A DNA stretch of 34,199 nt from Gemmatimonadota bacterium (GCA_040882465.1 JBBEBG010000007.1:1-34199), one strand, 5' to 3'; positions 1-10,400 are shown, counted from the stretch's first letter. Numbers and translations are program-made. The notes: a model not told the origin generated them from the sequence alone.

Positions 1-1766
1 ACCATCTTACTACACTCGCCGCCTATGTACCATAACTTATGGGGCGTAGCACTAGGTTCGCCTCCACTAACGACAGTCCCTCCGACAAGGCCCGCTAAAC
101 CGATGACCCCACCGATGTCATCAACAGACACTGGGCCAACATCCCGCTCAAGTGGTGGCGATTCCGGGAGGTCTTCGCACCGACCCCTGAGGTCTCGGAC
201 GATGGCCGCAGTGGGATACACCTCTCGTGCGACTGCCAGATGCGGGAGCGCGGCTTCACAGTCGCCCGTTTCCACCAGGACCATCGCTGAGAGAATCCGG
301 ACTCGAAAGTCCCCAGGAGCAATCTTAGCTGCACGCTCGAGGGCGTCTGCCGTCAAATGGCTTGCGTATGTCCAGGCAGCCCATACCTCGCGAATCCGAA
401 AGCTCGACGTGAAAAGCCCGACCAGGACAAGGCCGGCCATCAGGGAGCGCCGAACGATTCCGGGGAGGCTTCTCGGTCGGGTCATCCTTAGTGTTGGCGC
501 GTATGCTCCCACCAAGATGGGAACGACAAACCCTCCGATTGGGGTCTGGACGACGGGGTCAAGGACTCCGATGAGAACAATCGCAGTCAAAGTCGTGACG
601 CCTGCGAAGGCATATGAGACCACGGGACTGGATTCCACCGCTATCTGCCGTGCCCAATGGATGAGAAGGACGCCACCAAACCACACCAATAGGAGGAATG
701 AAAGCAACCCTCGTTCCGCAGCCGCACTCACCCACTCGCTCATCCCATATCGTCGCACCGGCTCGTGCCCAATTCCGAGCGTCGGATCGTTTTCGGTGGC
801 GTAATACGGATAGTGAACACGCCAGTTCCCAGGCCCCACGCCCAGCATCGGATGATCGCGGATCATGCCCACTGTGTTGGCATACTCCACCAAGCGGCCC
901 GCGCCCGATCCCGACCTGTGATCAAGCAGACTGGAGATTGAATCGCGATACGGAGTTGCCGACGTCCAATTGAGAGAATTGGGAGCCACCGCGGCCACTC
1001 CACCCCCGAGGCAAAGCAGTATGAATGAACCCGCGAGCCGGCGTTGCGTGGAGGGTGCCGGAAGTGGTTTGCGCAAAAGCATTCGACATGCCGTGAGAAG
1101 CATCGCGACGAAGAGAAGCGCGCCCAGCGCGACCCATGCGGCCCTCGTGCGTGAGAGGGCGAGGGCCATTCCCACGATTCCCCATGTGCTCATGAGCGCC
1201 ATGAGCCCCCATCGGCCTCGAACTCGGGCAGTAAGAAGGGCCAATGTGGGGAGCCCCATCACCAGGAGGTGCGCCATCCGGTTACGGTTCCCCACTGTCC
1301 CTCCGGGTTGCCGCGTCGATAGCTGCAGGCCAGTGTATGCCTCCAGCAGGGCCGTAGCTAGGACGATCCCCACAGCACCTACCACTACAAGCAGGAGAGT
1401 CTCACGGAACCCCGAAGCCGCAAGTGAGCGCGACACCCAGAACAGCAACACTGATGCGAGCAGGCTTCCCGTAGCCGCAATGGCGTACCACGAGTTGACC
1501 GCCTGAGTGGACGATAAGACTGCCAAGAGAAGGATGAAGAGCAATAGAACGTCGGCCCTCTCGCCCGGATGATCCCGCGTCTCGGTCAGGCGAAACACTG
1601 CCGCTGCAGGCCCGAACACGGTGAGCACCAGGAGTTTCGTCAGAATAAAGTTGTCGGCACCGAGTGTCGGGAACTGGAGAAAGGTGACTACGGTTAGACA
1701 CATCCCGAGCGCAAGGATCTCAAGACTGAGGGGTGGCACCGGACAGTTCGGACGTACGTGTCCCAT
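1..1766 (-). CDS. O-antigen ligase-like (Wzy/WaaL) polytopic membrane protein with C-terminal TPR-like segment, 3' end cut by window
   Basis: The frame is open from an ATG at 1766 through the left edge, so at least 588 residues are present and the C-terminus is missing. An in-frame TGA lies four codons upstream of the ATG. The N-terminal two thirds is a chain of hydrophobic helices. It carries features of the O-antigen ligase/polymerase family: GGTVGNRNRMAHLL near residue 150, SRTRAAWVAL near 200, and HPMLGVGPGNW in a periplasmic loop followed by GHEPVRRYGMSEW. After the last helix come helical repeats (WAAWTYASHLTADALERAA and following) that look like TPRs. Family members join or polymerise glycans on lipid carriers at the outer face of the inner membrane; some act in capsule, glycoprotein or glycolipid synthesis. 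The gene lies downstream of the polyketide operon on the same strand but is separated from it by 475 bases. The substrate cannot be read from the sequence. Confidence 0.8.
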   Translation of the reverse strand, partial: MGHVRPNCPVPPLSLEILALGMCLTVVTFLQFPTLGADNFILTKLLVLTVFGPAAAVFRLTETRDHPGERADVLLLFILLLAVLSSTQAVNSWYAIAATGSLLASVLLFWVSRSLAASGFRETLLLVVVGAVGIVLATALLEAYTGLQLSTRQPGGTVGNRNRMAHLLVMGLPTLALLTARVRGRWGLMALMSTWGIVGMALALSRTRAAWVALGALLFVAMLLTACRMLLRKPLPAPSTQRRLAGSFILLCLGGGVAAVAPNSLNWTSATPYRDSISSLLDHRSGSGAGRLVEYANTVGMIRDHPMLGVGPGNWRVHYPYYATENDPTLGIGHEPVRRYGMSEWVSAAAERGLLSFLLLVWFGGVLLIHWARQIAVESSPVVSYAFAGVTTLTAIVLIGVLDPVVQTPIGGFVVPILVGAYAPTLRMTRPRSLPGIVRRSLMAGLVLVGLFTSSFRIREVWAAWTYASHLTADALERAAKIAPGDFRVRILSAMVLVETGDCEAALPHLAVAREVYPTAAIVRDLRGRCEDLPESPPLERDVGPVSVDDIGGVIGLAGLVGGTVVSGGEPSATPHKLWYIGGECSKM

Positions 1767-2241
1767 AGCCCTTACTCAACGCTCAGCGCCGTCGGGCTCG
1801 AGCGCGCTCCTGAGAGAAGGCAGACCATCATGGCGTCCCCCAGCTCATTGTTCGTGCGCAGAATGTGACCGGGACATGGCTGGAATTCATTCAGGACGGT
1901 ATCCTCGTGAGTGGTATTGCCGCAGCCACGGCCTTTGGCATCGGTGGGTCCGACTATCAGACAGCCTCGGGCTCCTGACCGCAGGAACGGTAGGACCTTT
2001 ACGTTAGCAGGGCTCGTGCCACGTCGGCCGAAGCCGCAGCAGGCGGCGCGCAACCACAGCTCAGCGCAAGAATTTGTCGCAGTCCCAGCACACGTCTGGG
2101 GCAGCCGACCATGTCTGGACACCGTTCAGACCCACCGATCCGAAGAGAACTCGACTCCCCTTGGCGGAAGTCTGCTCGAGTTCTTGTGGCCGACAGCACC
2201 CTGCAGCCCGAAGGCCGGGATCCGAGCGGCTTCGGAGCACG
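1767..2241. other. 475-base spacer without a convincing gene
   Basis: It lies between the amidohydrolase stop and the O-antigen-ligase-like start. The longest minus-strand frame here (1772-2122) has an erratic, Cys-rich composition and resembles nothing known to me. On the plus strand, 1814-1978 is open and protein-like (WLEFIQDGILVSGIAAATAFGI) but has no good start codon or ribosome binding site. It could be a gene remnant. The promoter of the downstream ligase-like gene may lie here, but no clear hexamers were seen. Confidence 0.4.
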
Positions 2242-3765
2242 TCACCTTAAAACCGCCGCAATGTCGCGCAGCATCCCATCGAGATCAGCCCTGCTGAGAA
2301 TGCGCCCATTTGCAACGATCGCTTCAATCGTTTCTGTATTCCTGATGTCTGTTAGCGGATTCGCGCGGAGAATCACCAAGTCGGCAGTCTGACCGGCCGC
2401 CACGGATCCAAGTGAGTAACGCACTCCAAAAAACTCGGCTGGCCAGAGGGTGGCCGACCTCAGCGCGTCCAATGCGGTCAACCCTGCTCCCACTAGCGCT
2501 TGAAGCTCCTGATGAAGGCTGAAGCCCGGCACCACAAATGCAGTGGGGGCGTCGGTCCCCGCCAGAATTCGCACGCCTGCTTTGGACAGCTCTTGTACCA
2601 TGCGCTCCGCCCAAGCATGGTTCGCTGGGTGAGGTTGCGGCTCATATGGTGCCCCGTCTTCCACGCGCGCGGCCGCCAACCAGCGCTCCTGAAGCTCGAT
2701 CGGCATGTAATTCATCCAGGTTCCGAACTGCGGGTGAAATCTCGTGCGGGAGTTGTCATAAATTACCAGTGTGGGAACGTGCCACGTCTTGTACTGAGCG
2801 AACGCGGTGACGAGTCCAGCGCATTCTCTAGGGTCGAAGGTCTCCTGCGCCCACGGCCACTGCTTGGCGTGTATATCGGCTCGAAGGTCCATCCCGACGC
2901 CAAGTCGTGTCGCGCTGATGAGGTTGTCGGCCTCGCGCCGAATGGCGTCGGCTTCTCCCGAACATGCAACCTCGAGGTTCCTAAGATGCTCCACGCTTTG
3001 GATGCCGCCGTGTACGGCCTCAATTGCGTCCACCCTCAAGGGAATATGAGTCGCAACCTTCAGGCCACGAAGGGCAGCTTGGCCGAGAATTGCGAAATAG
3101 ACATCCTCAGCAAGCATTTCGTATGCTTTTACGAAGTCCGCGCCGCTTCGCGCCAGCGAGTCAACTGCCGCACGTGCCTCCTCTACTGTCTCAATTTCCC
3201 AAGAAATACCTGGATACACAGATGGTGCTCCATCCAGAAGGACCCCCGCGCCAAATATGCGAGGTCCGACGATCCTGCCGGCATCAATCTCTCGTCTCCA
3301 GTGAAGAAGGGGTTCAAGCCCAGTCCCCATGTCGCGGATCGTGGTTACGCCGTTGGCGATCAAAAGGGGAAAGAAGTTCGTCGTCGCCGCCATACTCCGG
3401 GGGGTAAGGTGAACGTGCGAATCCCAGAGGCCGGGTATGACGTACATTCCCTCCAGATCGTAAACCAACGCACCCCGCGGCAAGTTCATCGTCGCGGTCG
3501 ACCCGACCTCCTGAATCCTCGACCCCTTGATGAGGACCGTGTGGCCAGGTAGGACGGCGCCAGCTTCTACGTCCACCACGTTGGCGTGGGTAAGGGCGAT
3601 AATGTCCCGTTCGGAGTGGGTCACGCGCCACGACAGAAGCAACGCTATTCCTAGCAGTCCGACGATCGCGGCGTAGCCAAGCTGCCGCCAAAGGCTGGCG
3701 CCCCTCAGGGTGGGCCCGTGCGTAAGCCGCCGAGCTTCTCGGCGGGTTCCCCTACTCGTTGTCAT
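2242..3765 (-). CDS. membrane-anchored amidohydrolase (imidazolonepropionase/prolidase-like)
   Basis: A 507-residue amidohydrolase-superfamily enzyme. One transmembrane helix near residues 29-47 follows a basic N-terminus, so the catalytic domain should sit outside the inner membrane. Metal-centre motifs are complete: DSHVH (H117, H119), a candidate bridging lysine in FVKAYE (K213), THIP (H240), VEHL (H260) and GTDAP (D405). The small beta-sandwich strands (VVDVEAGAVLPGHTVLIKG; DLVILRANPL) flank the barrel. Known relatives hydrolyse cyclic amides or the last bond of N-acyl or prolyl dipeptides; the substrate here is unknown. The ATG at 3765 overlaps the upstream peptidase stop by 14 bases. 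A TTG at 3771 is a possible alternative start. It is the last gene of the five-gene polyketide operon, which suggests a role in tailoring, activating or detoxifying the product. Confidence 0.88.
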   Translation of the reverse strand: MTTSRGTRREARRLTHGPTLRGASLWRQLGYAAIVGLLGIALLLSWRVTHSERDIIALTHANVVDVEAGAVLPGHTVLIKGSRIQEVGSTATMNLPRGALVYDLEGMYVIPGLWDSHVHLTPRSMAATTNFFPLLIANGVTTIRDMGTGLEPLLHWRREIDAGRIVGPRIFGAGVLLDGAPSVYPGISWEIETVEEARAAVDSLARSGADFVKAYEMLAEDVYFAILGQAALRGLKVATHIPLRVDAIEAVHGGIQSVEHLRNLEVACSGEADAIRREADNLISATRLGVGMDLRADIHAKQWPWAQETFDPRECAGLVTAFAQYKTWHVPTLVIYDNSRTRFHPQFGTWMNYMPIELQERWLAAARVEDGAPYEPQPHPANHAWAERMVQELSKAGVRILAGTDAPTAFVVPGFSLHQELQALVGAGLTALDALRSATLWPAEFFGVRYSLGSVAAGQTADLVILRANPLTDIRNTETIEAIVANGRILSRADLDGMLRDIAAVLR

Positions 3766-5590
3766 CTTCAAGCAGGGTCACCAAGGTCGCGGCTACCTCC
3801 CCCATCGTTTCCGGCCTGTTCGGGATATGCGGTTCGCCTTCAAAGATCTTGAAGTGCCCGCACGGCTCAGAGACAGCCGCCCCTCCAAGGATCCTTTCCA
3901 GCTCCGCCTTCCCCTGTGTCGGCGTCATGATCTCGTCTTCCGATCCCTGAAAAAGGACCGCGCAGACGCTCGTTCGTGGTTCTGGCACCGGCAACCTGGC
4001 TGGCGTCATCGAGAGAAGGACGACTGAGCGAATCGTGGGCTCCCGCGCAGCAGCCAATGCGACGATGGGAGCTCCCTGACTGATTCCATAGAGGACAATA
4101 TCGTCGCTCTCGACGCCGATCTGTTCCCGGACGTGCCGATAGATAGACACAAGGTCTTCGAGCCTTGCAGCGTCTCCCCCGGGGGCGTTCTCGAGCGCCG
4201 CGCCGAAGCCGCGATGCCCACGGTAGACGACCAACAGAATGTCGATTCCCGATTCGAGAATGAACTGACGACGATGGTCCCACGTTGCCGGGACAAATAG
4301 ACCGGGGCCGCCATAGACCGCGATGATCGCCTTCCGGCTCCTGCCCGGGGGGCGCTTGGCTTCCCAATGAAAGGCATGAACCGGCAGCCCGTCTGAGGAC
4401 CTCACAGTCAACCAATTGATGGCCGCGGCGGCGGTATCCATCTGAATGGCAGACTGGGTCGCCGTCACGCCACTCCTGTCGGCCGTGTTCATCGCGTAGA
4501 GGGACGGTGGAGCGATCGGTGACTCTCGAACGGTGAATAGCGTGTCTCCTCTTGGCGAGACACCGCCGAAGAGCGACGATGAGTAAGACTCTCCCGGATC
4601 GGCTCTCGCGCATGACCGTTCGTCGTTGTTGCAATGGTATGTCTGTCGTAGAACTCCACGTCTGATGGTGAAGGCCACACCATTCTCCTCCGGGAGATAT
4701 CGGGGTACTGTGACCTCCCCCTCCGGTGTTTCGAATCGATGGACGAGCACCCCCTCGAGGCTGACCTCCACCAACCGGACCCACTCCCCCCCATCTTCCC
4801 GAAATGCGACCAACAACCGCTTGCCATCGGCGGACCAGTCGAGATCGACGATTTCGCAGTCCGCACAGTCCCTCGCGATCTGTGTCGTCGAAGTCAGATT
4901 CCCGTCAGCATAAACCGAGAGGGCACCGGGGTCCTGGCGCGTAACCATCGCGATGCTGTCCCCCGTGGGCGACCAGGCAATTCCACCCCGAAGCGTGAGA
5001 TCCTTTGCCACGAGCCACGGGGATGTGGGCTCGCTCAGGTCATAGACGTACAGATCACGTTCGCCGGGGATCTCCCGGCGTTCAACGACATGCGTGATGT
5101 GATCGCCGTCAGGCGACCACTTCGGCGTCGTGGTGATGGATGTGCCCGGTCCCTCCAGCGTCACCAGCGTATCGGCGAGTATGTCCCAGATCACGAGTTG
5201 ATACAGTGATTCCTGGCTTCCGGCACCCTGCACGTACATCGCGATCCGGTCGCTTGTCGGGGACCAAGCTGACTGGAGGAAGCGGCTGTTGGCCCGGGAG
5301 AGTTGAGACGCGATCACCTCATGTGTGTCCCGGTCGATTACGACTCGCTGCTCCCCATCGAGCATGTAGACAGTCTGAAGTAGGAAGAATCCATCGGGCG
5401 AAACTCTCACAGGCTCAGGCGGCGTGCGCTCGGCGACCTCGAACATCCGACGGAGTTGTTCCGGACTGGTGTGGCGGTCTTCATCCGGCCCAGTACACGC
5501 ACCCGTTACCAGCATCATCGCCACGATCGAATCAATGGATCGGCTAAATCGTCGTCTCTCCTGCCATCCCCCTGTCCGCTTACGCTGCAT
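3752..5590 (-). CDS. S9-family (prolyl-oligopeptidase-type) serine hydrolase, predicted lipoprotein
   Basis: The chosen ATG at 5590 is preceded by a strong GAGGAGG and overlaps the upstream stop by 11 bases, giving 612 residues. The frame is open further upstream, but that part has no family character. A basic N-terminus and short hydrophobic stretch end in a lipobox (VTGAC, Cys32), so the protein is probably lipid-anchored in the envelope. An N-terminal beta-propeller with WSPxGDxIA-type repeats covers about residues 55-390. The C-terminal alpha/beta-hydrolase has an oxyanion-hole motif (YGGPG), nucleophile elbow GISQGA (Ser504), a candidate acid in GSEDE (Asp552) and candidate His579 or His588. 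Relatives cleave short peptides, often after proline, or acyl-amino acids. Its position between a GNAT-like gene and an amidohydrolase in a PKS operon suggests it processes an amide or peptide part of the product outside the cytoplasm. Confidence 0.88.
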   Translation of the reverse strand: MQRKRTGGWQERRRFSRSIDSIVAMMLVTGACTGPDEDRHTSPEQLRRMFEVAERTPPEPVRVSPDGFFLLQTVYMLDGEQRVVIDRDTHEVIASQLSRANSRFLQSAWSPTSDRIAMYVQGAGSQESLYQLVIWDILADTLVTLEGPGTSITTTPKWSPDGDHITHVVERREIPGERDLYVYDLSEPTSPWLVAKDLTLRGGIAWSPTGDSIAMVTRQDPGALSVYADGNLTSTTQIARDCADCEIVDLDWSADGKRLLVAFREDGGEWVRLVEVSLEGVLVHRFETPEGEVTVPRYLPEENGVAFTIRRGVLRQTYHCNNDERSCARADPGESYSSSLFGGVSPRGDTLFTVRESPIAPPSLYAMNTADRSGVTATQSAIQMDTAAAAINWLTVRSSDGLPVHAFHWEAKRPPGRSRKAIIAVYGGPGLFVPATWDHRRQFILESGIDILLVVYRGHRGFGAALENAPGGDAARLEDLVSIYRHVREQIGVESDDIVLYGISQGAPIVALAAAREPTIRSVVLLSMTPARLPVPEPRTSVCAVLFQGSEDEIMTPTQGKAELERILGGAAVSEPCGHFKIFEGEPHIPNRPETMGEVAATLVTLLEDDNE

Positions 5591-6614
5591 GGATCCTCCT
5601 CGTTCGAAGCTCCTGCGCCCATTTTCTGGAGCGGACCCGCGCCCACTCGTGCGCGACGTGTTCGCCAAGGGCGATCGCTTGCGGACCAACGAGGGCAAGG
5701 CGGGAGATGTGTGGCTCGGACGTCAGGTACTGCAGCCTCAAGGCGTCGCCAGTATCGAAGTAGTAGGGACCGATTCCGCTGAAGAAGAAGCCGACCTCCT
5801 CCGCAGCTGTGCACGCTTCCTCCACGCACTCGTTGGAAAGCGGAAGATCCAGATAAAGCGTCTCGCACTCGTTCTCATGAACTAGCTCGTCCACCAACTC
5901 TCGGAGTCGCTGCTCGATCTCCATTCCGATTGCATCAATTCGGATGAGGGCACTCCTCCACTCGCGAATCGGAATCACGGTTATGCAACTATCACCGTCC
6001 GCTCTAGCACCCGAGGAAAAGTCCACGTCGACATCGATCTGGCGATAAATGGCGCGAACGACCATGCGGTGACGCGAGGGCACCGCCGCGACAATCGTCG
6101 TGGGCTTTTTCATGTAGCGAAAGCAGGTCAGGAAGCTCCGGCGAACGCCCCCTTCCTCCGTACGGGAAGCACCGCCCGCTGGAGGCCAGGCCGCGAGGGC
6201 CAAACCGCAGGGCATTTCGGCCTCGTCAGCAACGAGTCGCTGCGGAGCAGGGTCGGTCGTGCTGAGTTCCGTTACTACTCCCTTGATTCCGATCTCTTGA
6301 GCACGCCCGTAGAGAAGGGTGGTAAGCCGCTCCAGCACACCTTGGCCGCGGTCACTTGGTCGTATCATGACCATTCCCATTTCCGCAACAGGCGCCCAAC
6401 CAAAGATTTCGAGGGCCGCATGGGCAACGACGCTCCCCTCAGTGTCGCGCGCGACCACTGAGGTGAGCTGGCCCGAAGCGTTAAGCTGGGTGATTGCCGC
6501 CGGATCGTAGAGGCACGCACGCGGGTAGTCCGCACCATAAACGGAGCGAACACACTCTACTACTCCCCGGGCATCGCCGGGCAAGAACCGGTCTACATTG
6601 TAGATGGGTGGCAT
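5580..6614 (-). CDS. two-half GNAT-like acyltransferase in PKS operon
   Basis: 344 residues. The N-terminal half (about 1-140) has the GNAT pattern: a central strand VAEMGMVMIRPSDRGQG in which R89-G90-Q-G92 fits the acyl-CoA pyrophosphate-binding loop, then the helix VLERLTTLLYGRAQE. The C-terminal half (about 165-344) also looks GNAT-like, including YLDLPL, an EEVGFFF segment and LQYLT near the end, but without a second clear RxxGxG loop. It starts one base after the phosphopantetheinyl transferase stop and overlaps the next gene by 11 bases, so it is almost certainly co-translated with the PKS. GNAT enzymes move acyl groups from CoA or, in some families, from acyl-ACP to amines. Release of the PKS chain onto an amine is an attractive but untested role. 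It could instead be a simple self-protection acetyltransferase. Confidence 0.72.
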   Translation of the reverse strand: MPPIYNVDRFLPGDARGVVECVRSVYGADYPRACLYDPAAITQLNASGQLTSVVARDTEGSVVAHAALEIFGWAPVAEMGMVMIRPSDRGQGVLERLTTLLYGRAQEIGIKGVVTELSTTDPAPQRLVADEAEMPCGLALAAWPPAGGASRTEEGGVRRSFLTCFRYMKKPTTIVAAVPSRHRMVVRAIYRQIDVDVDFSSGARADGDSCITVIPIREWRSALIRIDAIGMEIEQRLRELVDELVHENECETLYLDLPLSNECVEEACTAAEEVGFFFSGIGPYYFDTGDALRLQYLTSEPHISRLALVGPQAIALGEHVAHEWARVRSRKWAQELRTRRIHAA

Positions 6615-6615
6615 G

Positions 6616-7479
6616 TTAAAGCGGGGCCGGCTTAGAGGATTGTGCTAGCCGGACGGTCATCGCGATCATGCGCGCCGCGTCGAAGCACCGCACGACCCGG
6701 CGCTTCCCAGTATATGCGATTGCCGCCGCGTAGTCGGGGGATGGCGACAAATCTCCTACGGTCATTTCGCGCTGCCCGCTTTGTGCATTCGTAAAGTCCT
6801 GCCCGGGCTGTTCAGCGGTACGAGATTCGACTCCAGCGAGAGCATGGAGGAGGCCCGTGCCCGCAGCCTTTGCTGCAGCCTCGTTGCGGACCCAACGACG
6901 GTAGCGAGGGCGGAGCAGATCTGGCGCTACCTTCGGCGCGGCTCGCAGGGTGAACGGGAGAGACCGACTATACCCGGGACTGAGTTCCGAAAGCGCAGAG
7001 GGCAAATGCTCGACATCAATGCCCACGGCGCATCCGAAAGCAAATGCCAGTAAAACGATGTCATGCGAGTGGGAAAGATTGAACTCCAAATGGGGGGGCC
7101 CAGCATTCTTGCGCCTCGCTATTTCCGGTTTGCCGTATTGGCCAGCGGACAACTGGATCGCATCCGAAGTGGTTCGCACATAGCTGGCGAGAAGGACACG
7201 TAGGGCCACCCGCCCGGAAACGTACCTGCACCTATCCGGCTCGAACCGAAACGATCGGGCCCGCTCACGCTCCTCATCCGCAAACCACTTGGTTGACACC
7301 GATAGGTGGCTCGACAACTCGTGGATATGAACGGCCCACACGTGGATCTCGCTGCGCGATAGCAACGGAGGGCAACTGACAGTTGGCCAATGAACACGGA
7401 TCTCCCGTTTCACCAGGCCCGATTGAGTAGCCGCGATGTACATCGCAGATCGGCTTTCAAGTACCGCTTCTAGTCTCAC
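6616..7479 (-). CDS. Sfp-type 4'-phosphopantetheinyl transferase
   Basis: 287 residues from a GTG whose bases form a GTGA overlap with the PKS stop, so the two are translationally coupled. The enzyme moves phosphopantetheine from CoA to the carrier-protein serine. Family landmarks: SGRVALRVLL, QYGKPEI, FNLSHSHD (133-140) and GIDVE with metal ligands D155 and E157. The second signature follows 40 residues after GID, the canonical spacing, and reads W196-V-R-N199-E200-A-A-A-K204. The usual lysine of the K-E pair is asparagine here, while E200 and K204 are kept. The obvious client is the ACP of the adjacent PKS (Ser2046). ATG at codon 13 is an alternative start. Function is very likely kept, though the Lys-to-Asn change deserves testing. 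Confidence 0.92.
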   Translation of the reverse strand: MRLEAVLESRSAMYIAATQSGLVKREIRVHWPTVSCPPLLSRSEIHVWAVHIHELSSHLSVSTKWFADEERERARSFRFEPDRCRYVSGRVALRVLLASYVRTTSDAIQLSAGQYGKPEIARRKNAGPPHLEFNLSHSHDIVLLAFAFGCAVGIDVEHLPSALSELSPGYSRSLPFTLRAAPKVAPDLLRPRYRRWVRNEAAAKAAGTGLLHALAGVESRTAEQPGQDFTNAQSGQREMTVGDLSPSPDYAAAIAYTGKRRVVRCFDAARMIAMTVRLAQSSKPAPL

Positions 7480-10400
7480 AGGCTTGCCATCATGCTCGGC
7501 TCACCCTGCGCAGATCCCTGAGCAACGAACCGCTTCATCAGCTCGTCGAGAATCGATTGAGCAAGCGTCCGTAGATTCGATTGCAGCTGAACCGAAAAGG
7601 CGCTGGATGGCAATCCCAACTCGTAGCGAATCCAGCTCGCCAGCTCCATGCGCATGAGCGAATCGAGGCCCAGGTGTCCGACCTCCACGTCGACGTCGAT
7701 CGCGGCAGCGGGCACAACACGCAGTTTCGCCACGGTCTCTCTGAGCGCATCGAGTAGTATCACGGATCCGTTCTCCCAATCCTTCTCGATCCGGGCCCGA
7801 AGTGATGTCGCCGAGGGCTCAGCGGCGGCTGCATCCGAGGCCGCCATGAGGTTTCTGAACCGGCTCGCCGTCCGCCTGTGGTGCCTTCCGAGCGCCGTCC
7901 AGTCAGAGATAGTAACGATCACGTTGGTCAAATCACATTCGAGGGCATGTATCAGCAGCCCAGCGGCTTCGCGGGTGTGGAACGCAAAGCCACCTCTGGT
8001 CGCGAACGAGTCGAGGACGTTGGCGTCATAGCTCATCCCGGCATCGCTAATGGCTCCCCAGTTGATGGCGAGAGCGGGCAGCCCGCGAACCCGCCGCCAC
8101 TGTGCGAACTCATCGAGAAAGCGGTTGGCGGCAACATAGTTCGCTTGCCCGGGGTTTCCGTTCGTTACGGCTGCGGAGGAGCACATCACAAAGAATTCGA
8201 GCTGCTTCCCCACGGTCGCATGGTGCAGATTCCATGCGCCACAGAGCTTTGGACGCATGACGCACACGAAATCCTCGCGGGTGAGATTGAGGAGCATAGT
8301 ATCCTCGAGCACTCCTGCACTGTGGACGACTCCCCGGAGCGGAGCATCCGGAGCGTCCGCTACCTCCACGGCCGCTCGCACATCGGCCTCCTCGGAAACG
8401 TCGCCCGTCAGCATGATTACTCGGGTTCCCGTCTGTTCGATTTCCTTGAGGCGTAGCCGCGCCAACCGGTCCAGCTCCTTTCTGCGGCTGAGAATCACCA
8501 CCCGCTTTGCCCCTAGCGAGCCAAACATCTGGCATACGCCAGCACCCAGGCCACCCAAGCCTCCTGTCACGAGGAACGTCCCGTTCGTCCAGCCGAACTG
8601 CTCACGTCGATGGACGATCGGATTCGGCACCGCGGGAAGCTCCTGTGCCGCGAAGTCGATGACCACTTTCCCGATATGTGTCCCCTTCGCCATGAAACGA
8701 AGCGCATCCTGCAAACCGGACGCGTTGAAGACACGCGCGGGAAGGGGCTGATAGACACCATCACGTACCTTAGCCAGTATGGACAGCAGGAGATTTCTCA
8801 TCTCATCCGGATCTTCGCGCCATGTACGCGCCAAGTCGATTACATGGAAGCTGCCGTTTCGAGCGAGGCTTCCCAGCCCGATCAGGGTGTTCCTCGCGAT
8901 GTCCCGCTTACCGATCTCGAGAAACCGCCCGCCGCTCCCCAAGCATCGCAGGCCGGCCCCTATCCCCTCGCCGGCGAGCGCGTTCAGCACGACGTCCACA
9001 CCGGCTCCGTTCGTGTATTCTCGAATCTGGCCCTCGAAGCTGGTGGTTCGGGAATCCATCACGAACCGGATCCCACACTGCTCGAGGAAGGCACGTTTCT
9101 CCGGCGTTCCAGCGGTAGCGTACACATCAGCTCCCACGCGGAGCGCAACCTGGACGGCCGCAAGGCCGACTCCGCTGGCCGCCGAATGGATGAGACAACT
9201 CTCACCTTGCTGGAGGTTGGCGACACGGTGGAGGGAATATTCGGCGGTCGCGAAGGCCACAGGTATTGTCGCCGCGTCGACGTATGAAAGCGCAGCTCCG
9301 ATCTTGAAGACGTCCCGCTCGGAAACGGCTACGACAGTAGCTAAAATCGCGGTATGCTTTACGACGACCCGGTCTCCCGGCTTGACGGACGTCACAGCGC
9401 TACCGACCTCCAGCACCAGACCCGCGCCCTCGTCGCCGAGTCGGAGCGCGTCTGTATCGTCAGCCGATGTCGGATATTCGTTCAACACCTTAAGGAGATC
9501 ACGGAAGTTGAGAGCCGCGTAATGCACCCGGACTCTCACTTGGTCCGGATCGAGGCGCTTCGGTCGTCCATAAGCAAGGTTGACGCCGCCGATGCCACGC
9601 TCAGGCTGAAAGGTGGCTTCGATGACTTGGGAGGTCGGAATGGAGACTGGCTCGGGCTCGGGCGAGATAGCCCCAGAACCTTCTCGTTCGATCTCGCAGG
9701 TGTACCATGAGCGATCACGGCGTAGATACTCATCATGCTCGGGGCGGGCTAGAATTCCGTGGACGCCAAGAGCGAGCACTGCGGCCGCCGGATCCTCCTC
9801 GGGATCCAGATCGATCGTAAGCGCCTCGAACTCGGGAAGCTCGTTCGCCACGACACGGTTCAGGGCCCAAACGCCCGAATGGCCCAAGACTGGCTCGTTC
9901 CCCGGCGATACCCCGACGGCACCGTGGGTTACAACCACGACTCTCGCTCGCTCACGCAGGTACTCCCGTCGGACGAGATCTTGGAGAAGGTTTGCGTACC
10001 ACCAGCTTTGATCGACACAGCTGTCGAGCGGGCTGTTCGTGCTGTCGCGCGCAGGAAAGAGGCAGATGACGCCATCGAACGGTCCCATCGTGCCGGCGAA
10101 CGGATGGCCTAAGGCATCCCCCAGGTGGATGTCCTGGACGATGGTCGCCGTTTCCGTGAGCTCGGCTAACAGAATCCGCAAGTTTTCCTGCCCTCCCACG
10201 ATCAACCAATTGCCGTCCGCGGTTTCCGGAGCGGCCGCGGGCAGTGACTCAAGAGGGTGCCAAGCCTCTCGATAGAGCCAATCCTCCAGTTCGAGACCGA
10301 CGGGGCCCGTGTCAATAACGGTTCGCTCGAACTCATCCAGGCAAAGCACGAGCCCTCCGTCATTGTCGAAACACCTGATGTCCAAGACCGCCTTTCGACC

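Noticed and set aside
6880-7000. Possible frameshift in the phosphopantetheinyl transferase, where the segment after GIDVE looks unusual
   Set aside because: The spacing of 40 residues to the second signature is canonical and the frame resumes the family pattern, so the frame is intact.
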